From the NCBI RefSeq assembly GCF_025950525.1, contig NZ_JAPDGS010000001.1, positions 124,001 through 188,000 of the forward strand: a DNA stretch of 64,000 nt. Direction: 5' to 3'. Positions 45,301 to 53,616 of the stretch are shown here, piece by piece (position 1 is the first letter of the stretch; each line of letters opens with the position of its first letter). The DNA is from Stagnihabitans lacustris (GTDB taxonomy: Bacteria; Pseudomonadota; Alphaproteobacteria; Rhodobacterales; Rhodobacteraceae). Made by a program: the position numbers and the translations under genes. The notes below the pieces were generated by a model. The model ran no database searches, was not told where the DNA came from, and saw only the letters and a list, made by a program, of their open reading frames with translations.

Positions 45301-45375
45301 TTGGCCGGGCAAAGCCTGACCCTGAACGGGGCCGCGCCCATTCACCTGGACGCGGCCGACTTTTTGTTCTTTTAG
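42328..45375 (+). CDS. Serralysin-type metalloprotease with RTX repeats and two LamG-like modules
   Basis: A 1015-residue secreted protease. The zinc site HELGHGMGLAHPG starts at His152 (HExxHxxGxxH), and the Met-turn TNMSYW has Met188. RTX nonapeptides follow near residues 300-335 (GGMGDDKIRGND, GGAGADAIYGG). Two homologous LamG-like modules, about residues 335-560 and 588-790, each share GGTLVIGQEQD- and GGGFDPTQILQGVVGDIR-type blocks. More RTX repeats come between and after them, and then a serralysin C-terminal domain. No Sec signal is present, so type I secretion is expected, but no exporter genes are in the window. LamG modules may bind glycans. Confidence 0.88.
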   Translation: MATAPTDAQGFLIDPSSPASGKIGTTIGGLAVWSAVQTAAHLVRPWGTWTDLTVSYSFGETATLPAGYEPFSSAMAKAGARLAMALYAEVSRVTFSETTGAADITYMFGTGSTNGGGWANYPSPGGGYVQVGHVSWEPDMAPGTYSLNLLLHELGHGMGLAHPGEYNGDSAVYTDADHYNDSSQYTNMSYWSETYTGAEFSDLATLGLHDILAIQMEYGVNWSTRSGDTTYGYNATAGASYDLAAKSDLGFSIWDGGGRDRLDFSGSSSGTVMDLRQGAFSSGGTGVWNVSVAYGAVIEEALGGMGDDKIRGNDAANWLSGGAGADAIYGGALASVAFVDPRAFAGVALNVDPLTRGQYLIRSGVTAFSGAGFTFETMIDLTRVAATAVEFASYNRSGNDNLFTFEGLREGFLQVTLAGRAAYVTDFATEKLADGQAHRLSLTWDKASGALSLYVDGALVHAGTYAAGATIAAGGTLVIGQEQDAVGGGFDPTQILQGVVGDIRLYTDVRSATEISATAFAATGTDALAHHWQGVTDLAGGANLTLVGGTLTRVDRSTAILADADTLIGGLGNDSLYGGVGNDVLEGQGAPGTGFAPIMGVALNPGTETGQYLAASGYNGIGGTSPVFTLEMAVKVTRLPGAEVDFFSYANAQTSNALALSAKNGGHVELTYRGGVYDTGIASGLLTDGAAHRISLVWDGRAASAGFVLYIDGVEAARGVHPYQTYSLTKGGTLIFGQEQDSVGGGFQASQILPGVVADIRVFDGARSAAQIAGGLADPTGLVSHWQGATMTDAKGGAALVAVGGPVAAGLGDWDNDILDGGAGSDKLFGGAGADVLYGGNGNDQMTGGGGADELRGGAGTDLALYNTSLAAVTVNLTTGTGLGGEAQGDTLYLIENLQGSRYADVLIGNAGANRLAGGSGADKLDGLGGNDALVGGLGADEFRFSIAGFGQDVVTDFVDGLDKLAFARSVAASFAAFVITGNDTAQVVLALAGQSLTLNGAAPIHLDAADFLFF

Positions 45376-45389
45376 CGCAAGCCCGGCTC

Positions 45390-46895
45390 TTAGCGCAGGT
45401 CGGCGGGAAGCAGCGCCTGCGGCAGGTTCTGATAGGCCACCGGACGCAGCCAGCGGCGGATCGACATGGTCCCCACACTGGTCGCGCCAAAGTTCGTGCT
45501 GGCCGGATAGGGCCCGCCATGAACCTGGGCGTCGACCACTTCGACCCCGGTCGGGAAGCCATTGGCCAGGATGCGGCCCGCCTTGCGCTCCAGCACCGGC
45601 ATCAGGGCTTGGGCTTGCGCCGTGTCGGCGTCATCCAGATGCAGGGTGCAGGTCAGCTGGCCTTGCAGGGACTGGGCGACCTGTTCCATCTGCGCAAAGT
45701 CGCGGACCGTGACGACCAGACCCAGAGGGCCAAAGACCTCTTCGGCCAAGGCGTGATTGCCAAGCCAGTCATCGCCCGAGACTTCGAACAGATAGGGCGT
45801 CGCATTCCTCAGGTCGCAGGTCGAGGTCAGGACGGCCTGAACCCCGGTCTGCGCGGCCACCCGGTCGCGGCCGTCGCGGTAGGCCTTGGCGATGCCATCG
45901 GTCAGCATGGTTTGGGCGGGCATGGGCTCCAGGGCCGCCTTGGCCTGGGCGATCAGGGCCTGGGCCTCGGGGGAGGCGATGACGACCGCGATGCCCGGGT
46001 TGGTGCAGAATTGGCCCGCGCCCATGGTCAGCGACCCGGCCCAGCCCTTTGCCAGCGCCTCGCCGCGGTTGGCGACGGCATGGGGCAAAAGGAACATCGG
46101 GTTCACGGACCCAAGTTCACCGAAGAAGGGGATCGGTTCGGGACGGCGGGCGCAGAGGTCGAACAAGGCGCGGCCCCCGCCGAGCGAGCCGGTAAAGCCC
46201 ACGGCCTTGATCAGCGGATGCTGGACAAGCGATTCCCCGACGTCGCGCTTGCCGCCCTGCACCAGCGAGAAAACCCCCGGATGCAGGCCAAGCGCCTTGA
46301 TGGCGGCGTCGATGGCCTGGGCCACGATTTCACCGGTGCCGGGATGGGCCGAGTGGCCCTTGACGACCACGGGGCAACCGGCCGCCAGCGCCGAGGCGGT
46401 GTCACCGCCCGCGGTCGAGAAGGCCAGCGGGAAGTTCGAGGCCCCAAAGACGGCGACCGGGCCGATGGGACGTTGCACCAGCATGATTTCGGGGCGCGGG
46501 GCGGGCTTGCGGTCGGGCAGGGCCGCATCATGGCGGCGGTCCAGATAGGCGCCCTCGCGGATATGGGTCGCGAACAGCCGCAGCTGGCCGGTGGTGCGGC
46601 CGCGCTCGCCCTCCAGCCGGGCGGTGGGCAGGCCGGTTTCACTGGTGCCGATGGCGGTGATCTCGGCGCCGCGGGCCTCGATTTCATCCGCGATACGCTC
46701 CAGGAAGGCGGCGCGTTGGTCGCGGGTCAGGGCGGAGAAGCTGGGGAAGGCCGCCTCGGCGCCAAGGACGGCGGCATCGACATGGGCGGGGGTGCCGATG
46801 GCGAAGGCCAAGGCCTCGCCGGTGGCGGGAGAGGACAGGAAAGTGGCGTCGCCTGCTACCCATTGGCCAGCGATCAGGTGTTTTCCGGTAAGCAT
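45390..46895 (-). CDS. Alpha-ketoglutaric semialdehyde dehydrogenase-type aldehyde dehydrogenase
   Basis: A 501-residue aldehyde dehydrogenase. Asn154 (FGASNFPLAFS), Glu260 (FFGELGSVNP) and the catalytic Cys297 (GAGQFCTNPG) are in place. The last step of the non-phosphorylative arabinose and xylose routes needs oxidation of 2-oxoglutarate semialdehyde, and this subclass (with GELGSVNPMF and GAGQFCTNPG) carries it out. It is the last gene of the arabinose-type operon and lies 14 bases from the convergent protease gene. The electron acceptor, NAD+ or NADP+, is not determined. Confidence 0.88.
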   Translation of the reverse strand: MLTGKHLIAGQWVAGDATFLSSPATGEALAFAIGTPAHVDAAVLGAEAAFPSFSALTRDQRAAFLERIADEIEARGAEITAIGTSETGLPTARLEGERGRTTGQLRLFATHIREGAYLDRRHDAALPDRKPAPRPEIMLVQRPIGPVAVFGASNFPLAFSTAGGDTASALAAGCPVVVKGHSAHPGTGEIVAQAIDAAIKALGLHPGVFSLVQGGKRDVGESLVQHPLIKAVGFTGSLGGGRALFDLCARRPEPIPFFGELGSVNPMFLLPHAVANRGEALAKGWAGSLTMGAGQFCTNPGIAVVIASPEAQALIAQAKAALEPMPAQTMLTDGIAKAYRDGRDRVAAQTGVQAVLTSTCDLRNATPYLFEVSGDDWLGNHALAEEVFGPLGLVVTVRDFAQMEQVAQSLQGQLTCTLHLDDADTAQAQALMPVLERKAGRILANGFPTGVEVVDAQVHGGPYPASTNFGATSVGTMSIRRWLRPVAYQNLPQALLPADLR

Positions 46896-46931
46896 GTGCG
46901 TTCCTTTGGGGGGGAGGTCTGGGCGGAAAGC

Positions 46932-46985
46932 CTGGGGGTTTCACACCCCCAGACCCCCGTGGAATATTTGAGCCAGTATGAAAGA
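46932..46985 (+). repeat. Dispersed intergenic repeat, copy 2
   Basis: CTGGGGGT (46932-46939) and ACCCCCAG (46945-46952) form an inverted repeat. The tail ACCCCCGTGGAATATTTGAG and CCAGTATGAAAGAC follows and matches copy 1 (4541-4571) and the reverse complement of copy 3 (about 56950-56980). It lies between the sugar 1-dehydrogenase and aldehyde dehydrogenase genes of one operon. The inverted repeat could cut or stabilise the transcript. Confidence 0.75.
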
Positions 46986-47900
46986 CTAGAAGTGGAAGTC
47001 TTCAACCGTGATGCGTTCGCCAAGCGTCAGGGCATCGGCGACATGGGTCATGGGGGAGAGGTCGACTTCCGATTGGTGGGCGGCGATGAGTTGGGCCATG
47101 CGCGCGTAAAGCGCCGGGTATTCGCCCATGATGGTGTTTTCGCCCGCAGCAGGCTGGCCGTCGAGTTCCAGCACATTGCCGCCCATGCGCAGGGCAAGGT
47201 GGCCCTGTTGGGTTTGCACCGTGATGTCCCAGGTTTGCGGGCCTGTCTGGCGCCAGTCGAAATCGGCGGTGACATTGCCACTGAAGGTGAGCTGGGCGCC
47301 GATGGGCGTCTGGCGGTTGGCGGGGAACTCCAGCCGCGCCTTCTTCAGGTGGACGGGGGCCGGCAGGATTTCCGTCAGGATCGACAGAGCGTTGATGCCG
47401 GGGTCAAAGACGCCCATGCCGGCGGGTTCAAAGACCCAATCCTGGCCGGGGTGCCATTTGCGGACATCCTCGCGCCAGGTGATATGGGCGCTTTGGACCG
47501 TCTTGTCCTTGAGCCAGGCCTTGGCGGGGGCCACGGCATGGGCCATCCGGCTGTGCCAGGTGGCGTAGAGCGTCAGGCCTTTTGCGCGGGCCAGAGCCTC
47601 CAGCGCGTGGACCTCGGACAGGGTCGCGCCCGGGGGTTTTTCCAGCATGACATGGCGGCCCGCCATCAGCGCGGCATGGGCATAGTCAAAGCGGGGCGCG
47701 GGGGGCATACACAGCGAGACCACGGTGACATCGGGGCGTTCGGCCAGAAAGGTGGCGAAATCGGTGAAGGCGGGGACGCCCTCGACGCTGCCTTTGCGGG
47801 AGACGGTGGCGGAAAGGGTGAAGTCGGGGGAGGCGTTCAGCGCGGGGACGTGCTGGTCCAACGCGATCTTGCCGATGCCGACCAAAGCGATGCGGGTCAT
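46986..47900 (-). CDS. Gfo/Idh/MocA family sugar 1-dehydrogenase (galactose/arabinose type)
   Basis: A 304-residue oxidoreductase. Its Rossmann start VGIGKIALDQHVPALNAS and the EKPPGATLSEV motif belong to D-galactose/L-arabinose 1-dehydrogenases of the Gfo/Idh/MocA family. THSRMAHAV-type and FDPGINALSILTEILP regions follow. It would oxidise the sugar to its lactone, the first step of the pathway. It is downstream of the dehydratase gene in the same direction. The lactonase that normally acts next is not found nearby. Confidence 0.88.
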   Translation of the reverse strand: MTRIALVGIGKIALDQHVPALNASPDFTLSATVSRKGSVEGVPAFTDFATFLAERPDVTVVSLCMPPAPRFDYAHAALMAGRHVMLEKPPGATLSEVHALEALARAKGLTLYATWHSRMAHAVAPAKAWLKDKTVQSAHITWREDVRKWHPGQDWVFEPAGMGVFDPGINALSILTEILPAPVHLKKARLEFPANRQTPIGAQLTFSGNVTADFDWRQTGPQTWDITVQTQQGHLALRMGGNVLELDGQPAAGENTIMGEYPALYARMAQLIAAHQSEVDLSPMTHVADALTLGERITVEDFHF

Positions 47901-47961
47901 GGGGGGCTCCTTGGGCGGTGGCGCCTTCAGGTGCCGATCCGCTTTTTAGGGGACGTGGCGC

Positions 47962-47991
47962 GCGCCCCGGGTCCGGCTTGGACCGGGGCGC
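47962..47991. other. GC-rich hairpin between dehydratase and dehydrogenase genes
   Basis: GCGCCCCGGGTCC (47962-47974) pairs with GGACCGGGGCGC (47980-47991) with one unpaired G in the left arm. It sits 11 bases downstream of the dehydratase stop and has no T-run on either strand. It is more likely an mRNA-stabilising or attenuating structure than a full terminator. Confidence 0.6.
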
Positions 47992-48002
47992 AGCCGAGGG
48001 GC

Positions 48003-49745
48003 TTAGTGCGAGTCGCGGCCGACGGGGGCGCCACGGCCGCCCTTCAGGAAGTCGAGGTCGGCACCGGTGTCGGCGCCTTGGACATGGGTCTGGTGCAGCC
48101 ACATATAGCCGCTGTCGGCCACGTCATGGCTGGGCTTCCAGGCCGCGAGGCGGGCGGCAAGCTCGGCCTCGGGGATGTCCAGGTGCAGGCGGCGGTTCGG
48201 CACGTCCAGCTCGATGAAGTCGCCGTTTTGCACCACGGCCAGCGGGCCACCGGCAGCGGCCTCGGGCGAGGTGTGCAGGCAGACCGTGCCGTAAGCCGTG
48301 CCCGACATGCGCGCGTCACTGATGCGGACCATGTCAGTGATGCCCTTGCGCAGGACCTTGGGGGGAAGGCCCATGTTGCCGACCTCTGCCATGCCCGGAT
48401 AGCCCTTGGGGCCGCAGTTCTTCAGCACCATGATGCAGGTTTCGTCGATGTCCAAAGCCTCGTCGTTGATCTTGGCCTTGTAGTCGTCGATGTCTTCGAA
48501 CACCACGGCGCGGCCGCGATGCACCATCAGATGCGGCGAGGCGGCGGAGGGTTTCAGGACGGCCCCCTTCGGCGCAAGGTTGCCTTTCAGCACGACCACG
48601 CCGCCGGATTGCGCAAGGGCGCGTTCCTTGGGCAAGATCACGTCGTCGTTGTGGTTGACCACGTCCTTGACCTGATCCCACATGGTTTCGCCCGACACGG
48701 TCAGGGCGTCCTTGTGCAGCAGGTCCGACTCTCCAAGCCGTTTGATCACCGCAGGCAGGCCACCGGCATAGAAGAACTCTTCCATCAGGTATTTGCCGGA
48801 CGGCATCAGGTTGACGATCGTCGGCACGTCGCGGCCGCAGCGGTCCCAGTCCTCCAGCGTCAGGTCGATGCCGACGCGGCCGGCGATGGCAAGCAGGTGG
48901 ATCACGGCGTTCGTGCTGCCCCCGATGGCGGCATTGGTGCGGATCGCGTTTTCAAAGGCCTGCTTGGTCAGGACGTTCGAGGGCTTCAGGTCGTCCTTGA
49001 CCATCTGCACGATGCGCCGCCCGGTCAACTGCGCCATGACGCGGCGACGTGAGTCCACCGCCGGGATCGCGGCATTGCCCGACAAAGCCATGCCCAAAGC
49101 TTCGGCCATCGACGCCATGGTCGACGCCGTGCCCATGGTGTTGCACGACCCCGGAGAGCGGCTCATCGACGCCTCGGCATCGGCGAATTCGGCCTGGGTC
49201 ATCTCACCGGCCTTCACGGCCTCGGAGAACTTCCAGAGGTGGGTGCCAGAGCCCACACGTTCGTTTTTATAATAGCCGTTCAGCATCGGCCCGCCGGTCA
49301 CGATGATCGACGGCAGGTCGGTGGAGGCGGCGGCCATCAACAGCGACGGCGTGGTCTTGTCGCAGCCGACCAGCAGGACGCAGCCGTCCATCGGCTGACC
49401 GCGCATCTGTTCCTCGACGGCCATCGCGGCCAGGTTGCGGAACATCATCGCGGTGGGGCGGAAGGCCGACTCGGAAGCCGAGAACACCGGGACTTCGACC
49501 GGGAAGCCACCGGCCTCATAGATGCCGTTCTTCACGCGCTGGGCCAGGTCGTTCAGATGCGCGTTGCAGGGCGTCAGTTCCGACCAGGTGTTCAGGATGC
49601 CGATCACCGGGCGCCCGTCGAACAGGTCATGCGGGAAGCCCTGGTTCTTCATCCAGCCGCGGTGATAGATCTGATCGCGGCCCGATCCGCCGAACCACTC
49701 TTGCGAGCGCAGTTTGCGGGGCCAGGGGGCGGGGGTAAAGGTCAT
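48003..49745 (-). CDS. L-arabinonate dehydratase-type IlvD/Edd family enzyme
   Basis: A 580-residue iron-sulfur dehydratase. Cys60 (SELTPCNAHLN), Cys128 (LLVGCDKTTPS) and Cys201 (SPGSCNTMGTAST) are the cluster ligands, one position later than in the characterised Rhizobium L-arabinonate dehydratase (Cys59, 127 and 200 as I recall them). Lys130 and the DARMSGTAYGTVCLH region complete the site. Xylonate or galactonate dehydration are close alternatives. The start at 49745 is preceded by GGAGGAC; an in-frame start at 49799 would overlap gguC. Confidence 0.9.
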   Translation of the reverse strand: MTFTPAPWPRKLRSQEWFGGSGRDQIYHRGWMKNQGFPHDLFDGRPVIGILNTWSELTPCNAHLNDLAQRVKNGIYEAGGFPVEVPVFSASESAFRPTAMMFRNLAAMAVEEQMRGQPMDGCVLLVGCDKTTPSLLMAAASTDLPSIIVTGGPMLNGYYKNERVGSGTHLWKFSEAVKAGEMTQAEFADAEASMSRSPGSCNTMGTASTMASMAEALGMALSGNAAIPAVDSRRRVMAQLTGRRIVQMVKDDLKPSNVLTKQAFENAIRTNAAIGGSTNAVIHLLAIAGRVGIDLTLEDWDRCGRDVPTIVNLMPSGKYLMEEFFYAGGLPAVIKRLGESDLLHKDALTVSGETMWDQVKDVVNHNDDVILPKERALAQSGGVVVLKGNLAPKGAVLKPSAASPHLMVHRGRAVVFEDIDDYKAKINDEALDIDETCIMVLKNCGPKGYPGMAEVGNMGLPPKVLRKGITDMVRISDARMSGTAYGTVCLHTSPEAAAGGPLAVVQNGDFIELDVPNRRLHLDIPEAELAARLAAWKPSHDVADSGYMWLHQTHVQGADTGADLDFLKGGRGAPVGRDSH

Positions 49746-49755
49746 GGCGTCCTCC

Positions 49756-50724
49756 TCAGAGCGCGGAAACTTGGGTGGTGCCTTCAGCGCGGGGCGCAAA
49801 GGTCAGGCGGTTCTTCAAGGGCTGACCGAAATCGGGAACGGCGATTTCGAACGTGTCGCCCTCCTGGGTCTTCACCCCATCGGCAAAGCTCAGCGTGGCG
49901 GTGCCGAAGAAGTGGACATGCAGATCGCCCGGCTGGCGGAAGATGTCATATTTGAAGTGGTGGTGTTCCAGGTTGGCGAAAGTGTGGGACATGTTCGCCT
50001 CGCCGGACAGAAAGGGCTTTTCCCACAGGACCTTGCCGTCGCGGTGGATGCGAGAGGTGCCGCGGATATCGGCGGGCAGGTCGCCCACCAGGATCTCGGG
50101 GCCATAAGAGGCCACGCGGAGTTTCGAATGGGCCAGCCAGAGGTAGTTGACCCGTTCCGTCACATGGTCGGAGAATTCGTTGCCAAGGGCCCAGCCGATG
50201 CGGTGCACATGGCCATCGGGCCCGACGATATAGATGCCGGCGAGTTCCGGCTCTTCGCCGCCATCCTCGGCAAACCCAGGGGCCATGAGGTCGCTTCCGG
50301 GGGCGATGGCTGCGGTGCCATTGCCTTTGTAGAACCACTCCGGCTGGGCGCCAACGGCGCCTGGCGCGGGGCGCCCACCCTCAAGGCCCATCTGGAACAT
50401 CTTCATGCTGTCGGTCAGGGTCTCGGCCCCTTCCAGCTTGGCATGCATGGCGTTGCGCGCCGAAGCCGAGCCCAAATGCGTCAGACCCGTGCCCGTCAGA
50501 TGCAGATGGGCGGGGTCGGGGTGGGACACCGGCAAAGCGAACTCTGCCGATGTCAGATCGACGACCTCTCCCAGACCCCGCTTGGCCACTTCTGCGGCCA
50601 GCGAGTGACCTGCGGTCACAGCCGCCATGGCCAGGTCATAGACGCTTTCGGTGCCGGGAAGCACCCGGGCGACATCGCCTTCACGAACGACGACAGACCC
50701 ATTGCGAAGTTGAGAGAGATACAT
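49756..50724 (-). CDS. gguC: GguC/AraD1 family FAH-fold protein
   Basis: A 322-residue member of the fumarylacetoacetate-hydrolase fold. Acidic metal-binding residues lie in EPELAGIYIVGPDGHVHRIGWALGNEFSDH (spans about residues 157-187), and LHVHFFGTATLSFADG is near the end. It matches GguC/AraD1 proteins that accompany ChvE-GguAB transporters. In this setting it may dehydrate L-2-keto-3-deoxyarabonate, replacing the DapA-type AraD; that activity is inferred from context. It lies between gguB and the dehydratase with gaps of 5 and 10 bases. Confidence 0.87.
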   Translation of the reverse strand: MYLSQLRNGSVVVREGDVARVLPGTESVYDLAMAAVTAGHSLAAEVAKRGLGEVVDLTSAEFALPVSHPDPAHLHLTGTGLTHLGSASARNAMHAKLEGAETLTDSMKMFQMGLEGGRPAPGAVGAQPEWFYKGNGTAAIAPGSDLMAPGFAEDGGEEPELAGIYIVGPDGHVHRIGWALGNEFSDHVTERVNYLWLAHSKLRVASYGPEILVGDLPADIRGTSRIHRDGKVLWEKPFLSGEANMSHTFANLEHHHFKYDIFRQPGDLHVHFFGTATLSFADGVKTQEGDTFEIAVPDFGQPLKNRLTFAPRAEGTTQVSAL

Positions 50725-50729
50725 CTGTT

Positions 50730-51914
50730 TTACCGTGCCTTGTTGACCACGTCGAAGATCACGGCTGCCAGCAGCACCAGACCCTTGATCATGAATTGAT
50801 ATTCGTTGCCGATCCCCAAGATCGACATGCCCATGTTCATCACGCCCATGATCAGCGCACCGACCACGACGCCGACGATCTTGCCCGACCCGCCCGTCAT
50901 CGACGCGCCGCCGATGAAGACCGAGGCAATGGCGTCGAGTTCAAACCCGGTGCCCGCCTTGGGCGTGGCCGAGTTCAGGCGCGCCGTCACGACCATCCCG
51001 GCCAAAGCCGCCAGGACGCCCATGTTGACAAAGGTCAGGAACACCAGCCGATCGGTGCGGATGCCCGACAGCTTCGCGGCCTTCTCATTGCCCCCCAGCG
51101 CATAGATGCGCCGGCCCATCGTCGTATTCTCGGTGAAGAAGAAATACAGCAGCGTCAGGACGGTCAGCACGACCATGACATTGGGCAGGCCGCGGAAGTT
51201 GGCCAACTGCCAGCCGACAAAGGCGATGCCCGCCGCCACGATGGCGTTGCGGCCGACGAAAAAGGCCATGGGCTCGGGCTCGATGCCGAATTCGGCGTCC
51301 CTTGCGCGCGACCGCAGGCCGGACCACAGGATCGCGGCAATCGCAAGCACCACGACCAGCAAGGTCAGGCCATGGGGCTTGGCGGCCTCATAGAACAGCG
51401 GGCCGACCAGGTCGGGCACAAAGCCCGAGGACAGGGCCTGGAACTCATCCGGGAAGGGGCCGATGTTCTGGCCGCCCAGCATCCACATGGTCGCGCCACG
51501 GAAGACCATCATTCCCGCCAGCGTGACGATAAACGACGGGATGCGCCAATAGGCCACCCAGTATCCTTGCGCCGCGCCGATCAGCCCACCGACCACCAGG
51601 GTCAGGGGAATGACGACATAGAAGGGCAGCTTCAGCGTCACGGTCAGCCAGGCGGCCACCGCGCCCGTAAAGGCCGCAACCGAGCCCACCGACAGGTCGA
51701 TATGCCCCGCCACGATGATCAAAAGCATCCCCAAAGCCAGGATGATCACATGGGCATTCTGCAGGAAGATGTTCGAGATATTCGGCGGGATCAGAAAGCT
51801 TTTGCCGTCATAGGCAATCGCCACCGTGAACAGCGCCACAATGGCGACCAGCGCCAGTAGCATCCCGTTTTCGCGCAGATGGGCACCCAGATGCCCGCTA
51901 GATTTGTCGGCCAT
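50730..51914 (-). CDS. gguB: Sugar ABC transporter permease (GguB-like)
   Basis: A 394-residue permease of the ribose/xylose class (XylH/GguB) with about ten to eleven membrane segments. Features include LALGMLLIIVAGHIDLSVGSVAAF, TLAGMMVFRGATMWMLGGQN, a periplasmic LPNVMV loop and NSATPKAGTGFELDAIASVFIGGASM, with GSGKIVGVVVGALIMGVMNM near the end. It overlaps gguA by one base (TGATG). It likely carries arabinose, galactose or xylose with ChvE. Confidence 0.92.
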   Translation of the reverse strand: MADKSSGHLGAHLRENGMLLALVAIVALFTVAIAYDGKSFLIPPNISNIFLQNAHVIILALGMLLIIVAGHIDLSVGSVAAFTGAVAAWLTVTLKLPFYVVIPLTLVVGGLIGAAQGYWVAYWRIPSFIVTLAGMMVFRGATMWMLGGQNIGPFPDEFQALSSGFVPDLVGPLFYEAAKPHGLTLLVVVLAIAAILWSGLRSRARDAEFGIEPEPMAFFVGRNAIVAAGIAFVGWQLANFRGLPNVMVVLTVLTLLYFFFTENTTMGRRIYALGGNEKAAKLSGIRTDRLVFLTFVNMGVLAALAGMVVTARLNSATPKAGTGFELDAIASVFIGGASMTGGSGKIVGVVVGALIMGVMNMGMSILGIGNEYQFMIKGLVLLAAVIFDVVNKAR

Positions 51915-53440
51915 CACGCGGCCCTCCCTTCCTTCAAGATCATGCCCATGATTTTCTCCTGGCTCGCATCGGCGCCCGAGACTTCGCCGACGATGCGGCC
52001 CTCGTTCATCACATAGATGCGGTCGCACATGCCCAAAAGCTCGGGCATCTCGGAGGAGATCATCAGGATCGAACGGCCCTGTTCGGCCAGGTCCTTCATG
52101 ATCGTGTAGATTTCAAACTTGGCGCCAACGTCGATGCCCCGGGTGGGTTCATCCAGGATCAGCACCTCGGGGTCGGTGAACAGCCACTTGGACAGGACCA
52201 CCTTTTGCTGGTTTCCGCCCGAGAGGTTGACAACCTTTTGCTGCACGCCGGGCGTGCGAATGGCCATCTGCTTGCGGTAGCCGTCGGCCACCTGCGTCTC
52301 GCGGTGCTTGTCCAGCCAGCCAGCCCTGGACACGCCCAGAAGGTTCGCCAAGGTGATGTTGCGCACGATGGGCTCTTCCAGCACCAGACCCAGGCCCTTG
52401 CGGTCCTCGGTCACATAGGCCAGGCCTGCGTCAATCGCCTTGGTCACGGTCGAGACATCGACCACCTTGCCATGCATCTTGACCGTGCCCTGATGGGCCT
52501 TGCCATAGGACTTGCCAAAGACCGACATGGCCAGTTCCGTGCGCCCAGTGCCCATCAGACCCGCGATGCCCACGATCTCGCCCTTGCGAACGTTCAGGGA
52601 GACATTCTTGATCATCTGCCGGCCCACCTGTTCGGGGTGCATGCAGGACCAGTTCTCGATCTCCAAGAGCATCTCGCCGGGCTTCGGCTTGCGCTCGGGA
52701 TAGCGGTTGGCCATGTCGCGGCCCACCATGTCGCGGATGATGCGGTCTTCGGTGATCTCGTGCTTGTCCATCGTCGAGACCGAGGCCCCGTCACGGATCA
52801 CGGTGATCCGGTCGGCGACTTTGGCGATCTCGTTCAGCTTGTGGCTGATGATGATCTGCGTGACGCCCTGCGCCTTGAGTTCCAGCATCAGGTCGAGCAG
52901 TTTTTCGCTGTCGTTTTCCTGAAGCGCCGCGGTTGGCTCGTCCAGGATCAGCAACCGCACATCCTTGGCCAGAGCCTTCGCGATTTCGATCAGCTGTTGC
53001 TTGCCGACGCCCAGCTTGCCCACGATGGCGCCGGGGGATTCCGTCAGGCCGACCTTTTTCAGCCAGCCTTCCGCCTCCTTGAAGGCCCGGGGCCAGTTCA
53101 TCACGCCATTGGTCGCGATTTCGTTGCCCAGGAACATATTTTCGGCAATCGACAGAAGCGGCACAAGCGCCAGCTCCTGATGGATGATGATGATGCCCCG
53201 CGCTTCGCTGTCGCGGATGCCGGTCAGCGCCAGCGGCTGACCGTCGTAAATGATGTCGCCCTCGTAAGAGCCATGCGGATAGACGCCCGAAAGCACCTTC
53301 ATCAGCGTGGATTTCCCCGCGCCGTTCTCTCCGCAGATCGCATGGATTTCGCCTGGTTCTACCGTCAGGTTGACGTTGTCCAGGGCCCGGACGCCGGGGA
53401 AGGTCTTGGATATCCCCCGCATCTCCAGAAGTGTCGGCAT
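51914..53440 (-). CDS. gguA: Sugar ABC transporter ATP-binding protein (GguA-like)
   Basis: A 508-residue double ATPase. Domain 1 has Walker [10 protein letters not shown] (about residues 39-47), signature [17 protein letters not shown] and Walker [13 protein letters not shown]. Domain 2 has [10 protein letters not shown] as a degenerate Walker A, then [19 protein letters not shown] and [13 protein letters not shown]. This is the XylG/RbsA/GguA arrangement. The start at 53440 is chosen over 53560, which would extend upstream into non-coding sequence. Confidence 0.93.
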   Translation of the reverse strand: MPTLLEMRGISKTFPGVRALDNVNLTVEPGEIHAICGENGAGKSTLMKVLSGVYPHGSYEGDIIYDGQPLALTGIRDSEARGIIIIHQELALVPLLSIAENMFLGNEIATNGVMNWPRAFKEAEGWLKKVGLTESPGAIVGKLGVGKQQLIEIAKALAKDVRLLILDEPTAALQENDSEKLLDLMLELKAQGVTQIIISHKLNEIAKVADRITVIRDGASVSTMDKHEITEDRIIRDMVGRDMANRYPERKPKPGEMLLEIENWSCMHPEQVGRQMIKNVSLNVRKGEIVGIAGLMGTGRTELAMSVFGKSYGKAHQGTVKMHGKVVDVSTVTKAIDAGLAYVTEDRKGLGLVLEEPIVRNITLANLLGVSRAGWLDKHRETQVADGYRKQMAIRTPGVQQKVVNLSGGNQQKVVLSKWLFTDPEVLILDEPTRGIDVGAKFEIYTIMKDLAEQGRSILMISSEMPELLGMCDRIYVMNEGRIVGEVSGADASQEKIMGMILKEGRAA

Positions 53441-53579
53441 CTGCCTATTCCCCCATCTTGGCCGTTTTCGGCCGTTATCGAACAACAAGACCGCCGCCGG
53501 GAGCAGGGCGGCGGCCGAGGTCCGCGGGCGGCTTCTACTGCCGTGGCCCGTCAAGGCCAAGGGTCGAACCCGCGGGAAG

Positions 53580-53606
53580 GGGCCTCCGGGTCACGCCCGG
53601 AGGCCC
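53580..53606 (-). other. Intercistronic hairpin downstream of chvE
   Basis: GGGCCTCCGGG (53580-53590) and CCCGGAGGCCC (53596-53606) pair perfectly around TCACG. It starts 10 bases after the chvE stop. On the coding strand no T-run follows, so gguAB can still be read. Such structures commonly let the binding-protein message outlast the transporter message. Confidence 0.75.
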
Positions 53607-53616
53607 TTTGGTCTGC

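Noticed and set aside
45519-49052. Open frame of 1177 codons on the plus strand opposite the arabinose genes
   Set aside because: It is antisense to two dehydrogenase genes and most of the dehydratase gene, with unnatural composition (rich in Gly, His and Arg) and no domain. High-GC genes often leave such open shadow frames.
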